Assembly: GCA_023436515.1 (NCBI GenBank)
Contig: JAEZIV010000423.1
Coordinates: 1-14,940 of the forward strand
Source of the DNA: Bacillota bacterium
GTDB lineage: Bacteria; Bacillota; Clostridia; Acetivibrionales; DSM-1351
DNA: 14,940 bases
Reading direction: 5' to 3'
Shown: one piece after another, positions 1 to 5,738 of the stretch
How positions within the stretch are numbered: the first letter of the stretch is position 1
Layout: each line of letters begins with the position of its first letter
Made by a program: the position numbers and the translations under genes
Notes under the pieces: generated by a model
The model's database searches: none
What the model was told of the DNA's origin: nothing
Seen by the model: only the letters and a program-made list of their open reading frames with translations

Positions 1-1274
1 AGATATATCTTTCCGGGTATACTGATTTCTGTCTCAACCTCTTCCGATGAAATGCCCGTATATTCTACATCATGAAAGAAGGTCAGATTTTTAAGCTTCC
101 TAACATCAATCGGAGTTTTCCTATCAACCTCATCAACATATTCAGTTCCATTCCAAAAGGCAACATCTCTATTAGCCCAGCTCGCACCATCATTGAATAC
201 GATTGCTCCGGTCTCCACAATCTCTTTATAGAAAATCCAGATATTTTTTGTTCCGGGCATCAGAGACCACTTAGCAGGATCTGCACCATTTTCAGGAGAA
301 CCCAAGATTTTTGGCTTTTCTCCGCTTCCGTAAGCGGAATATATAACATCATTTCTATAACTAAATACCCCTCTGAATAGGCTTCCACGCTCAAGAAGGA
401 TTGCATCTCCCGGCTGTGTATCGACTTTGTTGGCTCTTTCTATGGTTGCCCATGCTGTATCTGGAGACAAGCCGTCGTTATTATCATCACCAAAATTGGA
501 AATGTAATAGGTCGTACCTTTCACGGCAATATCCGTCTTACTGTTTCTTATCGCTTCCCTCCTGGTATCCACTGCCTTCAAGAGCTTTGTATCTTCAGCA
601 TTTTTAACACGCTCCGTCTCAGTCAGACCGGAGTCATACAATCTTACCGCAGCGCGAAGTGCTTCTTCATAAGTAAAGGTTTTGTTTAGCCTCATGGAGT
701 TACTTTTCGAATCATAGTCGAATATAATACTGTCACTAGTCTTCGAGGCTCTGTTCATATTATAGAAATATGCACCTACCATATAATTGTCCCATTTATC
801 TAGGCCAATATTTACAGGCTTATCCCACCCGGGAAGCAGGGAATAGTTCCATGACATTTCATTCCAAATCTTTTCACCGATTTTCTTATTTAATTCATCC
901 CCTAAGGGTGAATTTAAGGTTGAATAAGCATCGCCCATAGATCTTGAGGCAAGGAATATTCCAAGCATCCCTTCGTCCCGCATCATGGCTTTTGTAGATT
1001 TTCGTGCGTTGGGGAACTTCTTTTTCCAACTGCTTACCTCCTTAGGATTAGCAAGACTCACAACCTTATCAAGCATATTGAAGAATGTCTTATAGGTGAT
1101 GGTCGTATTTTTCTGATAAGAGCCTATGCCAAGTGATACAGCCCTAGCAAGCTCGCTGTCTTTATATGTAGGCTGCGCAGTTTTGGCAGAAGCCACATGA
1201 TTATCTGTCATTGTAGGTGTAATAAAAAATATTACTATGACAAATAATGCTATAAAACGATAAGCTTTTTTCAT
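1..1274 (-). CDS. Secreted protein with SLH-like N-terminal region and start of a right-handed beta-helix (partial, C-terminus outside window)
   Basis: My own reverse translation gives an open frame of 424 codons from ATG 1272-1274 to the left edge with no stop, so the 3' end lies outside the window. Residues 1-30 form a signal peptide: a KK start, a hydrophobic stretch rich in F, I and V, and a likely signal peptidase I site after ASA (residue 30). Residues 36-115 (YKDSELARAVSLGIGSYQ, then MLDKVV and RDEGMLGIFLA) resemble the paired SLH-like modules of large clostridial and Paenibacillus surface proteins. From about residue 254, YYISNFGDDNNDGLSPDTAW matches the typical first turn of secreted right-handed parallel beta-helix proteins of the pectate-lyase-like fold. 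An extracellular or cell-wall role, perhaps polysaccharide binding or cleavage, is inference; no catalytic residues are in view. GGAG ends about 9 nt before ATG. It lies 62 nt downstream of the P-loop gene with no clear terminator between them. Confidence 0.85.
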   Translation of the reverse strand, partial: MKKAYRFIALFVIVIFFITPTMTDNHVASAKTAQPTYKDSELARAVSLGIGSYQKNTTITYKTFFNMLDKVVSLANPKEVSSWKKKFPNARKSTKAMMRDEGMLGIFLASRSMGDAYSTLNSPLGDELNKKIGEKIWNEMSWNYSLLPGWDKPVNIGLDKWDNYMVGAYFYNMNRASKTSDSIIFDYDSKSNSMRLNKTFTYEEALRAAVRLYDSGLTETERVKNAEDTKLLKAVDTRREAIRNSKTDIAVKGTTYYISNFGDDNNDGLSPDTAWATIERANKVDTQPGDAILLERGSLFRGVFSYRNDVIYSAYGSGEKPKILGSPENGADPAKWSLMPGTKNIWIFYKEIVETGAIVFNDGASWANRDVAFWNGTEYVDEVDRKTPIDVRKLKNLTFFHDVEYTGISSEEVETEISIPGKIY

Positions 1275-1336
1275 ACTGCTACTCCGTTCCTCTCTGCTCT
1301 TCACAAGAATATTTATCATTCAATCATAAATCCTAC

Positions 1337-2164
1337 TTACCCCTTCTTGCTATCCATCACGAGGCTCTTTGCCACTACATTCATTCTTTTTATGTTCAAG
1401 GCCGTAAGGTGCTTAATCTGCTCACTTACCTGCTCCTGCACCTCTCGCAGCAGCTGCTTGATCACGTATCCATAAATAAGCACCAGGTCCATTTCAATAT
1501 ATATACCGTCAGGCCGGTTTTCAGCCCTGAATCTGGATATCTTGGAGACACCCTCAATATTTGAGGTAACATATTCTACAATCTGATAAATGGTATAGTC
1601 TGATATGGTGTAATTACCCATGTAGCTAAAGGTTGGTCTTACAACGGATTTTTCTCCTACCAGCTGATAGCTGCCCTTCCCCTTTCTCCTGAATATTTGA
1701 AGGGGGTCGAGAAAGTAACCGGAAAAATCCTTCTTTATCTCAAAGGTAGGAACAGGTATTACATGCTTACCCTGCTCTCTTCTGGTGGATAAGGCCTGCT
1801 TTATCTCATACTCACTCGCCACATCGGTAATGTATACTCTTTCATCAACTGGGCCGATTTGTAAGCGTTCGGCAATTTTTTCCACCATTCCGTCGGAGGT
1901 TCCAATTATAAGTAAAATCTGGGTATCATATTTTTTCAAAGCATTTATAACATCATCAGCATGCTTTTGGTCAGTAAATAATGCTCTTTTGACAGAGGCT
2001 ATTTTTGTGCTCTCTCTTTTGGCTGAGACCCCTGCTATTATGGTATTTCCCTTAATCAAAAGTCCATCATCAATTATATAGTCTGTCCCACGTTCTCTGG
2101 CTACCCACGATGCTCTGTGGCTTTTACCTGTACCGCTTGGTCCAATGAATCCAATAACCTTCAA
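1337..2164 (-). CDS. P-loop NTPase fused to an Asp23/Gls24-like domain
   Basis: The protein is 275 residues when read from TTG 2162-2164. Residues 8-15 are a Walker A loop (GPSGTGKS). The following segment, with YIIDDGLLIKGN at 29-40 and a hydrophobic strand ending LLIIGTSDG near 84-92, fits a small nucleoside-kinase-like P-loop fold. Residues 172-270 read as an Asp23/Gls24 (alkaline-shock/envelope stress) domain: ISDYTIYQIVEYVTSNIEGV, a strand pattern IYIEMDLVLIYG, then REVQEQVSEQIKHLTALNI. Asp23-family domains normally occur alone and associate with the cell envelope, so a fusion to an ATPase suggests nucleotide-dependent signalling or assembly there; that is inference. I prefer the TTG start because GGGAGG (2172-2177) is exactly 7 nt away. 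The in-frame ATG at 2177-2179 overlaps that Shine-Dalgarno sequence and would add five residues. The true substrate is unknown. Confidence 0.85.
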   Translation of the reverse strand: MKVIGFIGPSGTGKSHRASWVARERGTDYIIDDGLLIKGNTIIAGVSAKRESTKIASVKRALFTDQKHADDVINALKKYDTQILLIIGTSDGMVEKIAERLQIGPVDERVYITDVASEYEIKQALSTRREQGKHVIPVPTFEIKKDFSGYFLDPLQIFRRKGKGSYQLVGEKSVVRPTFSYMGNYTISDYTIYQIVEYVTSNIEGVSKISRFRAENRPDGIYIEMDLVLIYGYVIKQLLREVQEQVSEQIKHLTALNIKRMNVVAKSLVMDSKKG

Positions 2165-2171
2165 AGGTAAT

Positions 2172-2177
2172 CCTCCC
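2172..2177 (-). promoter_or_regulatory. Ribosome binding site that fixes the TTG start of the P-loop/Asp23 gene
   Basis: GGGAGG read on the minus strand, 7 nt before TTG at 2162-2164. The same 7-nt spacing is seen for the TTG start at 4472 and the ATT start at 11492. Confidence 0.7.
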
Positions 2178-2202
2178 ATTTTCCATAAGCCTTATATTAA
2201 GA

Positions 2203-2231
2203 ATTATACACATTTACTATTAGTATAAACT
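2203..2231 (-). promoter_or_regulatory. Putative sigma-A promoter of the P-loop/Asp23 gene
   Basis: On the minus strand there is a perfect -10 TATAAT (2203-2208). At 17 bp upstream the -35 position reads AGTTTA, which is weak. The site lies about 40 bp before the TTG start. In AT-rich DNA a lone TATAAT is only modest evidence. Confidence 0.35.
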
Positions 2232-2314
2232 CTATTTAAAAACAAATCATCACTAAAGCCTTAAATTATGCCCGGATAATATCAAAATTGCGCCTAACCT
2301 CGGCGCAGATAGGG

Positions 2315-2340
2315 AAAAAGAGAGCCATTTGACTCTCTTT
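2315..2340 (-). terminator. Intrinsic terminator downstream of ytxC
   Basis: Read on the minus strand, GAGAGTC-AAAT-GGCTCTC forms a 7-bp stem (one U-G pair), flanked by A residues before it and a TTTTT run after it. It lies about 245 nt past the ytxC stop codon, so the transcript would carry a long AT-rich 3' tail. On the plus strand the stem has a C/A mismatch, so minus is the better orientation. Confidence 0.65.
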
Positions 2341-2584
2341 TCTTTTTCCCGGACATTTAATCTTTTGTTGATTTAAAATTCTTCTTAAGTTAATTAATAG
2401 CTTTATCTTTTGTAGGATATAAATTACTTCATACTGTATTACCAATATAAAGTGTATTACCAAAGCATTTATACCTTATATAGTGATTACACGATATATT
2501 GTATTTATATACCAACTGTTTGTCAATATATATTGTAAAAAATCTTATAGTTAAATATTACTATTTTTATAAGACTGTAGAATC

Positions 2585-3502
2585 CTATTCTTTTCTGTCG
2601 GATTTTGCAAAACTATATTCGCAAATGCTGCAACCGCTGCATAGTATGACTTTGCCTGTAAAGACATTTTTTATGGTGTCCAGCAGCTTTTGGTTTTTGA
2701 ATCTGTCCCAATTATGAATAATTATACTTTTGGGGGCCAGTGTTATCAGGGTGCTGACAAGAAGGTCATCTTGGCTAATCTCGGTTTCGGGAAGTTCTGA
2801 AATGAACTCCTGTATACAATCATTTGTAATTTCGTGTTTCTTTTCATCAAGCAATATATAGTTTTCATCGAATTGCATAATTACATGGATAAAATTTAGT
2901 TTCGACTCCTGTATTTCAACGAAATATCTCAAAAGCCTGATAAATTCCTTATATTCCCTTTCTACAAGAAAATCATCAACAGCATTGTCAATAATGTCTT
3001 CAAGCTCCTTAATATAGTCCTTCAACCTGAAGTTTACAAATCCGTCAAGGATAATGCTGCTTGAGGTTTCAAAATACTCCATAAGCTTCTTTATTATAAG
3101 ATTCCTTCGCCTGATCTGAAACAAAGTATTGAAAAACACCTTATCGTCGTTTCTGATTATCTTAAGCGCGATCCTTAAAATTTCCTTTTTCTCGGAAGAA
3201 TTAAAGTACCCGTAGTTACTGTTAATTATTCTGCTCAAAAGCTTTTCCTCATATTGCTGTATAACATAATCAGCAAGTGCATTGGAAACATGATATCTCA
3301 GCAGCTCATATTCATTGGACTTTTTTGAGTACATAGTTTCTCCATCCAGATTACACACTACAGAAGCTGAACCTTCAAAATCAACCTCTTTTATTGAATA
3401 TTTAATATCCTTTTCCTTGAGTTGCTGTAGCTCTTTATCTATATGTTGTATTATGTTTTCTGCGCTATCTGTTATCCCTATTGAGAGATATGGATACTGC
3501 AT
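2585..3502 (-). CDS. ytxC: Sporulation protein YtxC
   Basis: About 305 residues, close to the length usual for the YtxC family of spore-formers. The family is linked to sporulation, but its biochemical role is not known to me. It is predicted to be soluble and strongly helical, with charged segments such as LKEKDIKYSIKEVDFEG near the N-terminus and the family-like core VEREYKEFIRLLRYFVEIQE near residue 190. The tail before the last dozen residues carries CSGCSIC, three cysteines spaced CxxCxxC, which could bind a metal or form disulfides (inference). The start is uncertain. ATG 3500-3502 lies 10 nt after AAGGGA, while in-frame TTG 3505 and GTG 3511 are closer to it. It is a single minus-strand gene followed by the terminator at 2315-2340. 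I base the call on recognising the overall sequence, not on a catalytic motif. Confidence 0.85.
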   Translation of the reverse strand: MQYPYLSIGITDSAENIIQHIDKELQQLKEKDIKYSIKEVDFEGSASVVCNLDGETMYSKKSNEYELLRYHVSNALADYVIQQYEEKLLSRIINSNYGYFNSSEKKEILRIALKIIRNDDKVFFNTLFQIRRRNLIIKKLMEYFETSSSIILDGFVNFRLKDYIKELEDIIDNAVDDFLVEREYKEFIRLLRYFVEIQESKLNFIHVIMQFDENYILLDEKKHEITNDCIQEFISELPETEISQDDLLVSTLITLAPKSIIIHNWDRFKNQKLLDTIKNVFTGKVILCSGCSICEYSFAKSDRKE

Positions 3503-3701
3503 CAACTTCACTTCCCTTCGTGTGTAGTATATGTTAAGCCAATTACATTTAATCCATGGGTCAAGTAAGAGTTGTGCAGTAATTGACTTCTTCGGCCCCT
3601 TTAAGTTATGCTACATTATATGCATTGCATTTTTCATAGGTACTACACCTTAAAGATTAATTTATGCCAGAGCAAGCGGCTAATTTTCAGCGTTTCAGAA
3701 C

Positions 3702-4472
3702 TCAAAGCTTTATCTGCCGGGTCTGCTCAAGAGGAATTATTGTTCCTATGTCAATAAGCTTATCATCATTAAGCATAACCACGTCTGAATATTTTAAACT
3801 TAAAAAGTCCATTATTTTTATGTAATTTTTGTGAAATGATAGATTTCCGGCTACAGCAAGTTTATTTTTATTAATCAAGCCTGTAGCTCCGCCGATAAAG
3901 CCCATATTAAAGGGTTCTAGACGAATTGCTTCGTCGGGCTCTATCAGAAGCACGTCCAGCCCGTGCTTAAGAGCACTTGCCAATATATCCTTGTCTGAGG
4001 TAATAATGCTATTTTCATCGACTACACAGGTCAGGCATTTAGTATAGCCCTGATTTGTATGGATCAGTTCAACCCCCTCAGCCTCAAGTAGCTCCTTCAA
4101 CAAGGGGTCGGTATACCTGGTGTTGTGAAAGGCATATTTCCCCACCCTTGCTACATTATATGCAATAGTCCCGGGATATTTATTACCCAGGAAAGTCTTA
4201 CCTTCAAGGAGTTCAAACCCCTTTGTTCTAAGTGCCTCAAGTAAAGCCAGGGGAGTGTTCGGAGCATACACGAAAATATTACTGCCTATATGGTGAAGCA
4301 TAATATCAGGGTGAAATGCAACTGCAGGATAAACATCGGGATGGGCTAAAGTGGTGACTACTTCTATATCAAGCCTTTCAAGACTATCCTTTATACCTTG
4401 CGGTGCCCTGCCATCTATCAGAACTGAGGTAACGGCCTCGGTGGGCAGGTTGGGTATTTTAATATAAGCCAA
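3702..4472 (-). CDS. GME-fold (arginine-deiminase-like) protein, DUF6873 type
   Basis: 256 residues from TTG 4470-4472. Features that fit the guanidino-group-modifying-enzyme (GME, five-bladed alpha/beta propeller) superfamily are: an HPD motif with following histidines (residues 54-61, HPDIMLHH); a glycine-rich segment YPGTIAYNVARVG at 99-111; GYTKCLTCVVD at 142-152 with Cys146 and Cys149; and GFIGGATGLI at 191-200. The repeated strand-turn pattern with Asp, His and Cys is typical of that fold. I recognise it as the clostridial family annotated DUF6873, whose substrate is not known to me. Which cysteine, if any, is the nucleophile cannot be told by eye. The TTG start is chosen because a perfect AGGAGG (4480-4485) lies 7 nt upstream; the in-frame ATG at 4517 lies upstream of that site and would add 15 unlikely residues. 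The opposite spacer carries an inverted-repeat cluster. Confidence 0.75.
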   Translation of the reverse strand: MAYIKIPNLPTEAVTSVLIDGRAPQGIKDSLERLDIEVVTTLAHPDVYPAVAFHPDIMLHHIGSNIFVYAPNTPLALLEALRTKGFELLEGKTFLGNKYPGTIAYNVARVGKYAFHNTRYTDPLLKELLEAEGVELIHTNQGYTKCLTCVVDENSIITSDKDILASALKHGLDVLLIEPDEAIRLEPFNMGFIGGATGLINKNKLAVAGNLSFHKNYIKIMDFLSLKYSDVVMLNDDKLIDIGTIIPLEQTRQIKL

Positions 4473-4479
4473 ACTATTT

Positions 4480-4485
4480 CCTCCT
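4480..4485 (-). promoter_or_regulatory. Ribosome binding site that fixes the TTG start of the GME-fold gene
   Basis: Perfect AGGAGG on the minus strand, 7 nt before TTG 4470-4472. No ATG or GTG lies in frame at a suitable distance. Confidence 0.75.
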
Positions 4486-4558
4486 GCTTTGCATAAATTA
4501 TATTGAGTAGATAACAATTTTTACTATCACACATATTTTTTTATTATCATATTATACT

Positions 4559-4589
4559 AAGGAATGTATATCTAGGATATACATTCCTT
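4559..4589. repeat. Perfect 14-bp inverted repeat with 3-bp centre
   Basis: AAGGAATGTATATC, then TAG, then its exact complement. A minus-strand -10-like TATAAT lies just beside it at 4551-4556, so it could be an operator over a promoter of the GME-fold gene. It could equally be an RNA hairpin, but neither side has a proper T-run. Its core returns at 4592-4644. Confidence 0.75.
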
Positions 4590-4591
4590 TG

Positions 4592-4644
4592 GGGATATAC
4601 ATCCAAAAAAACTTTATGTTATATAATTCTCGGATGTATATCCC
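4592..4644. repeat. Perfect 13-bp inverted repeat (GGGATATACATCC) with 27-bp spacing, same core as the neighbour palindrome
   Basis: Arms at 4592-4604 and 4632-4644 are exact complements and share the GGA(A)TGTATATC core with the palindrome at 4559-4589, giving four copies of one motif within 86 bp. CCTTTGGG is also directly repeated at 4586-4593 and 4643-4650. Confidence 0.75.
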
Positions 4645-4648
4645 TTTG

Positions 4649-4663
4649 GGAGTATGAAACTCC
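4649..4663. repeat. Short 5-bp inverted repeat at the end of the cluster
   Basis: GGAGT and ACTCC separated by 5 nt, following directly on the 13-bp repeat. Alone it would be unremarkable; it is listed because it is the third dyad in a row. Confidence 0.35.
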
Positions 4664-4756
4664 TTTAAATAAAAAAATTAAATTAATTTTAACATATTCC
4701 TTATTATATCCTTTTTATGGCCTCAAATAAATTGCTCTCCTCAAAGCACCAGCACT

Positions 4757-4832
4757 AACTGCCTGTGAAAACAGTCAGTTATTTAAATACACCGCATTTC
4801 CCCTAAAAAGGAAATGCGGTTATTTTATTTTA
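4757..4832 (+). ncRNA. Possible small RNA or leader: GAAA-capped hairpin followed by an intrinsic terminator
   Basis: Hairpin 1 at 4757-4780 pairs AACTG with CAGTT and CTGT with ACAG around one mismatch, closed by a GAAA tetraloop. Hairpin 2 at 4792-4819 is a perfect 10-bp stem (CCGCATTTCC / GGAAATGCGG) followed by TTATTTTATTTT, a textbook plus-strand terminator. No plus-strand gene precedes it within the window's divergent spacer, so it either ends an unannotated short RNA or acts as a leader terminator about 100 nt before the DUF378 gene. I could not match it to a known riboswitch class or find a convincing promoter. Confidence 0.45.
4792..4832 (+). terminator. Strong intrinsic terminator without an upstream gene
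   Basis: 10-bp perfect stem, 8-nt loop and a U-rich tail on the plus strand only; read on the minus strand, the stem is followed by GTGTATTT. Confidence 0.75.
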
Positions 4833-4850
4833 GGATAGTAAAATCATTAT

Positions 4851-4879
4851 GAATAAAAAAATCCGTTCTATTTATACTA
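4851..4879 (+). promoter_or_regulatory. Weak candidate promoter of the DUF378 gene
   Basis: GAATA, 17 bp, then TATACTA. This agrees with a forespore sigma-G-like pattern (GnATA, 17-18 bp, CATnnTA) with one mismatch, and also contains a sigma-A-like TATACT. The DNA is AT-rich, so chance matches are likely. Confidence 0.2.
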
Positions 4880-4939
4880 TATACAAGCATAGTTTACGAG
4901 AAGAATTATGCTAAACAATCAGGAAAGGAAGTTATAACT

Positions 4940-5155
4940 ATGAGAACACCATTGGACAGAGTTGCTTTAGTACTGGTGATTATTGGAGCTTTAAACTGGC
5001 TATCTGTCGGCTTATTCAGATATGACCTTGTTGCCGCTATCTTTGGTACAGCTTCACTTTTAACAAGGACGATATTTACTATAGTGGGTATTGCCGGCTT
5101 GTACAGCATTAGTCTTCTATTCAGGCAATCAGAAACGGTACGGGATACTCATTAG
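4940..5155 (+). CDS. DUF378 family small membrane protein
   Basis: 71 residues with two membrane segments, about residues 9-30 and 38-60. It shows the DUF378 signature: ALVLVIIGALNWLSVGLF, then YDLVAAIFG, a basic TR turn, then VGIAGLYSISLLF. The family is found widely in Firmicutes and other bacteria and has no established function. AGGAAAGGAAG lies just upstream of ATG 4940. A 10-bp stem follows the gene at 5162-5190, so it is probably transcribed alone. The hydrophilic C-terminal tail (residues 62-71) is short. Confidence 0.9.
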   Translation: MRTPLDRVALVLVIIGALNWLSVGLFRYDLVAAIFGTASLLTRTIFTIVGIAGLYSISLLFRQSETVRDTH

Positions 5156-5161
5156 CAGGAC

Positions 5162-5190
5162 TAAAGTGGCGGGTAATCAACGCCACTTTA
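5162..5190 (+). terminator. Hairpin after the DUF378 gene, probable terminator
   Basis: Perfect 10-bp arms TAAAGTGGCG and CGCCACTTTA with a 9-nt loop, 6 nt after the stop codon. The following AATACT is not a proper U-run, so termination may be weak. Confidence 0.5.
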
Positions 5191-5280
5191 ATACTACCAA
5201 AGCAAAAAGAGCTATTAAAAGTAAAAATTTCCGGTAATATTTTTAAGTATTATGCAGAATATATTATTACACCAGCAAAA

Positions 5281-5297
5281 TCACTGGCTTACAGTGA
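5281..5297. repeat. 6-bp inverted repeat upstream of the spore protein gene
   Basis: TCACTG, GCTTA, CAGTGA, about 40 bp before the start codon of the SASP gene. It may be an operator or a 5' UTR hairpin; it is too short to be sure. Confidence 0.3.
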
Positions 5298-5333
5298 AAT
5301 ATATATGGTGATACTAAAAGGAGGAATGCGATT

Positions 5334-5519
5334 ATGGCAAGTAGAAGTAATAATAGAAACACTGGATTTGAAAACATGAAGTATGAAATAGCTTCCCAGG
5401 TTGGCGTAAACCTTAAAGAAGGTTACAACGGTGATTTAACTTCTAGAGAAGCTGGTAAAGTTGGTGGAAACATCACCAAGAAAGTATTCCAAACATTTAG
5501 AGATTCACAGGGTAAGTAA
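5334..5519 (+). CDS. Alpha/beta-type small acid-soluble spore protein
   Basis: 61 residues. Proteins of this family are made in the forespore, coat spore DNA and switch it to an A-like form, protecting it from UV and chemicals; on germination the Gpr protease degrades them. The sequence shows the Gpr site region KYEIASQVGV at 16-25 (cleavage expected after Glu18), then NLKEGYNGDLTSREAGKVGG at 26-45 and NITKKVF, the standard family core. AGGAGG lies 9 nt before ATG. It is monocistronic, with its own strong terminator at 5558-5590. Expression under sigma-G is expected from the family, but I could not find a convincing sigma-G promoter in the 178 bp upstream. Confidence 0.95.
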   Translation: MASRSNNRNTGFENMKYEIASQVGVNLKEGYNGDLTSREAGKVGGNITKKVFQTFRDSQGK

Positions 5520-5536
5520 TATTTAGCAGGTGAATA

Positions 5537-5548
5537 GTCCTTCGGGAC
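5537..5548 (+). other. UUCG-capped mini-hairpin in the SASP 3' UTR
   Basis: GTCC-TTCG-GGAC forms a 4-bp stem closed by the extra-stable C(UUCG)G tetraloop, 18 nt after the stop codon and just before the terminator. It may protect the long-lived spore mRNA from 3' decay (inference). Confidence 0.4.
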
Positions 5549-5557
5549 GAAACAATA

Positions 5558-5590
5558 AAAGGATACCGTTTTGGACGGTGTCCTTTTATT
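5558..5590 (+). terminator. Intrinsic terminator of the SASP gene
   Basis: AAAGGATACCGT pairs with ACGGTGTCCTTT (12 bp, one G-U) around a 5-nt loop, followed by TTTT and an AT-rich tail. Confidence 0.85.
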
Positions 5591-5621
5591 TAATTCTTTT
5601 ACATTATAACAATCACTTTTA

Positions 5622-5650
5622 CTGACTTTTTATAATTTATGCTTTATAAG
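5622..5650 (+). promoter_or_regulatory. Putative sigma-A promoter of the AI-2E permease unit
   Basis: CTGACT, 17 bp, TATAAG, about 90 bp before the start codon. Four of six and five of six positions match the consensus. Confidence 0.35.
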
Positions 5651-5738
5651 TGTTCAATATTTATATATAATTGAAATTAGCATGGGGTACATTACATTCT
5701 GATGTATCTGCGAAAAATTAAAAGGAAACGGTTTTTAT

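Larger units (their letters stand above)
2180..2584. other. 405-bp AT-rich spacer between ytxC and the P-loop gene
   Basis: It holds a likely promoter for the P-loop gene (2203-2231) and a terminator for ytxC transcripts (2315-2340). The stretch 2345-2584 is very AT-rich and I see no gene in it. A 65-codon open frame on the minus strand here runs straight through the terminator hairpin and has no family resemblance, so I do not call it. Confidence 0.6.
4473..4939. other. 467-bp divergent spacer with repeats, structured RNA candidate and promoters
   Basis: Contains, from left to right, the Shine-Dalgarno site and -10-like TATAAT motifs of the minus-strand GME-fold gene, the inverted-repeat cluster 4559-4663, an AT-rich stretch to about 4735, a GNRA-capped hairpin plus terminator (4757-4832), and the leader of the DUF378 gene. 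I see no protein-coding frame. Confidence 0.7.

Noticed and set aside
2266..2463. 65-codon open frame on the minus strand downstream of ytxC
   Set aside because: It runs through an intrinsic terminator, has no ribosome binding site and reads like random AT-rich translation.
4741..4832. A known riboswitch or T-box in front of the DUF378 gene
   Set aside because: I found none of the conserved boxes I know (T-box, c-di-GMP, guanidine, preQ1 and similar), so it is left as an unassigned structured element.
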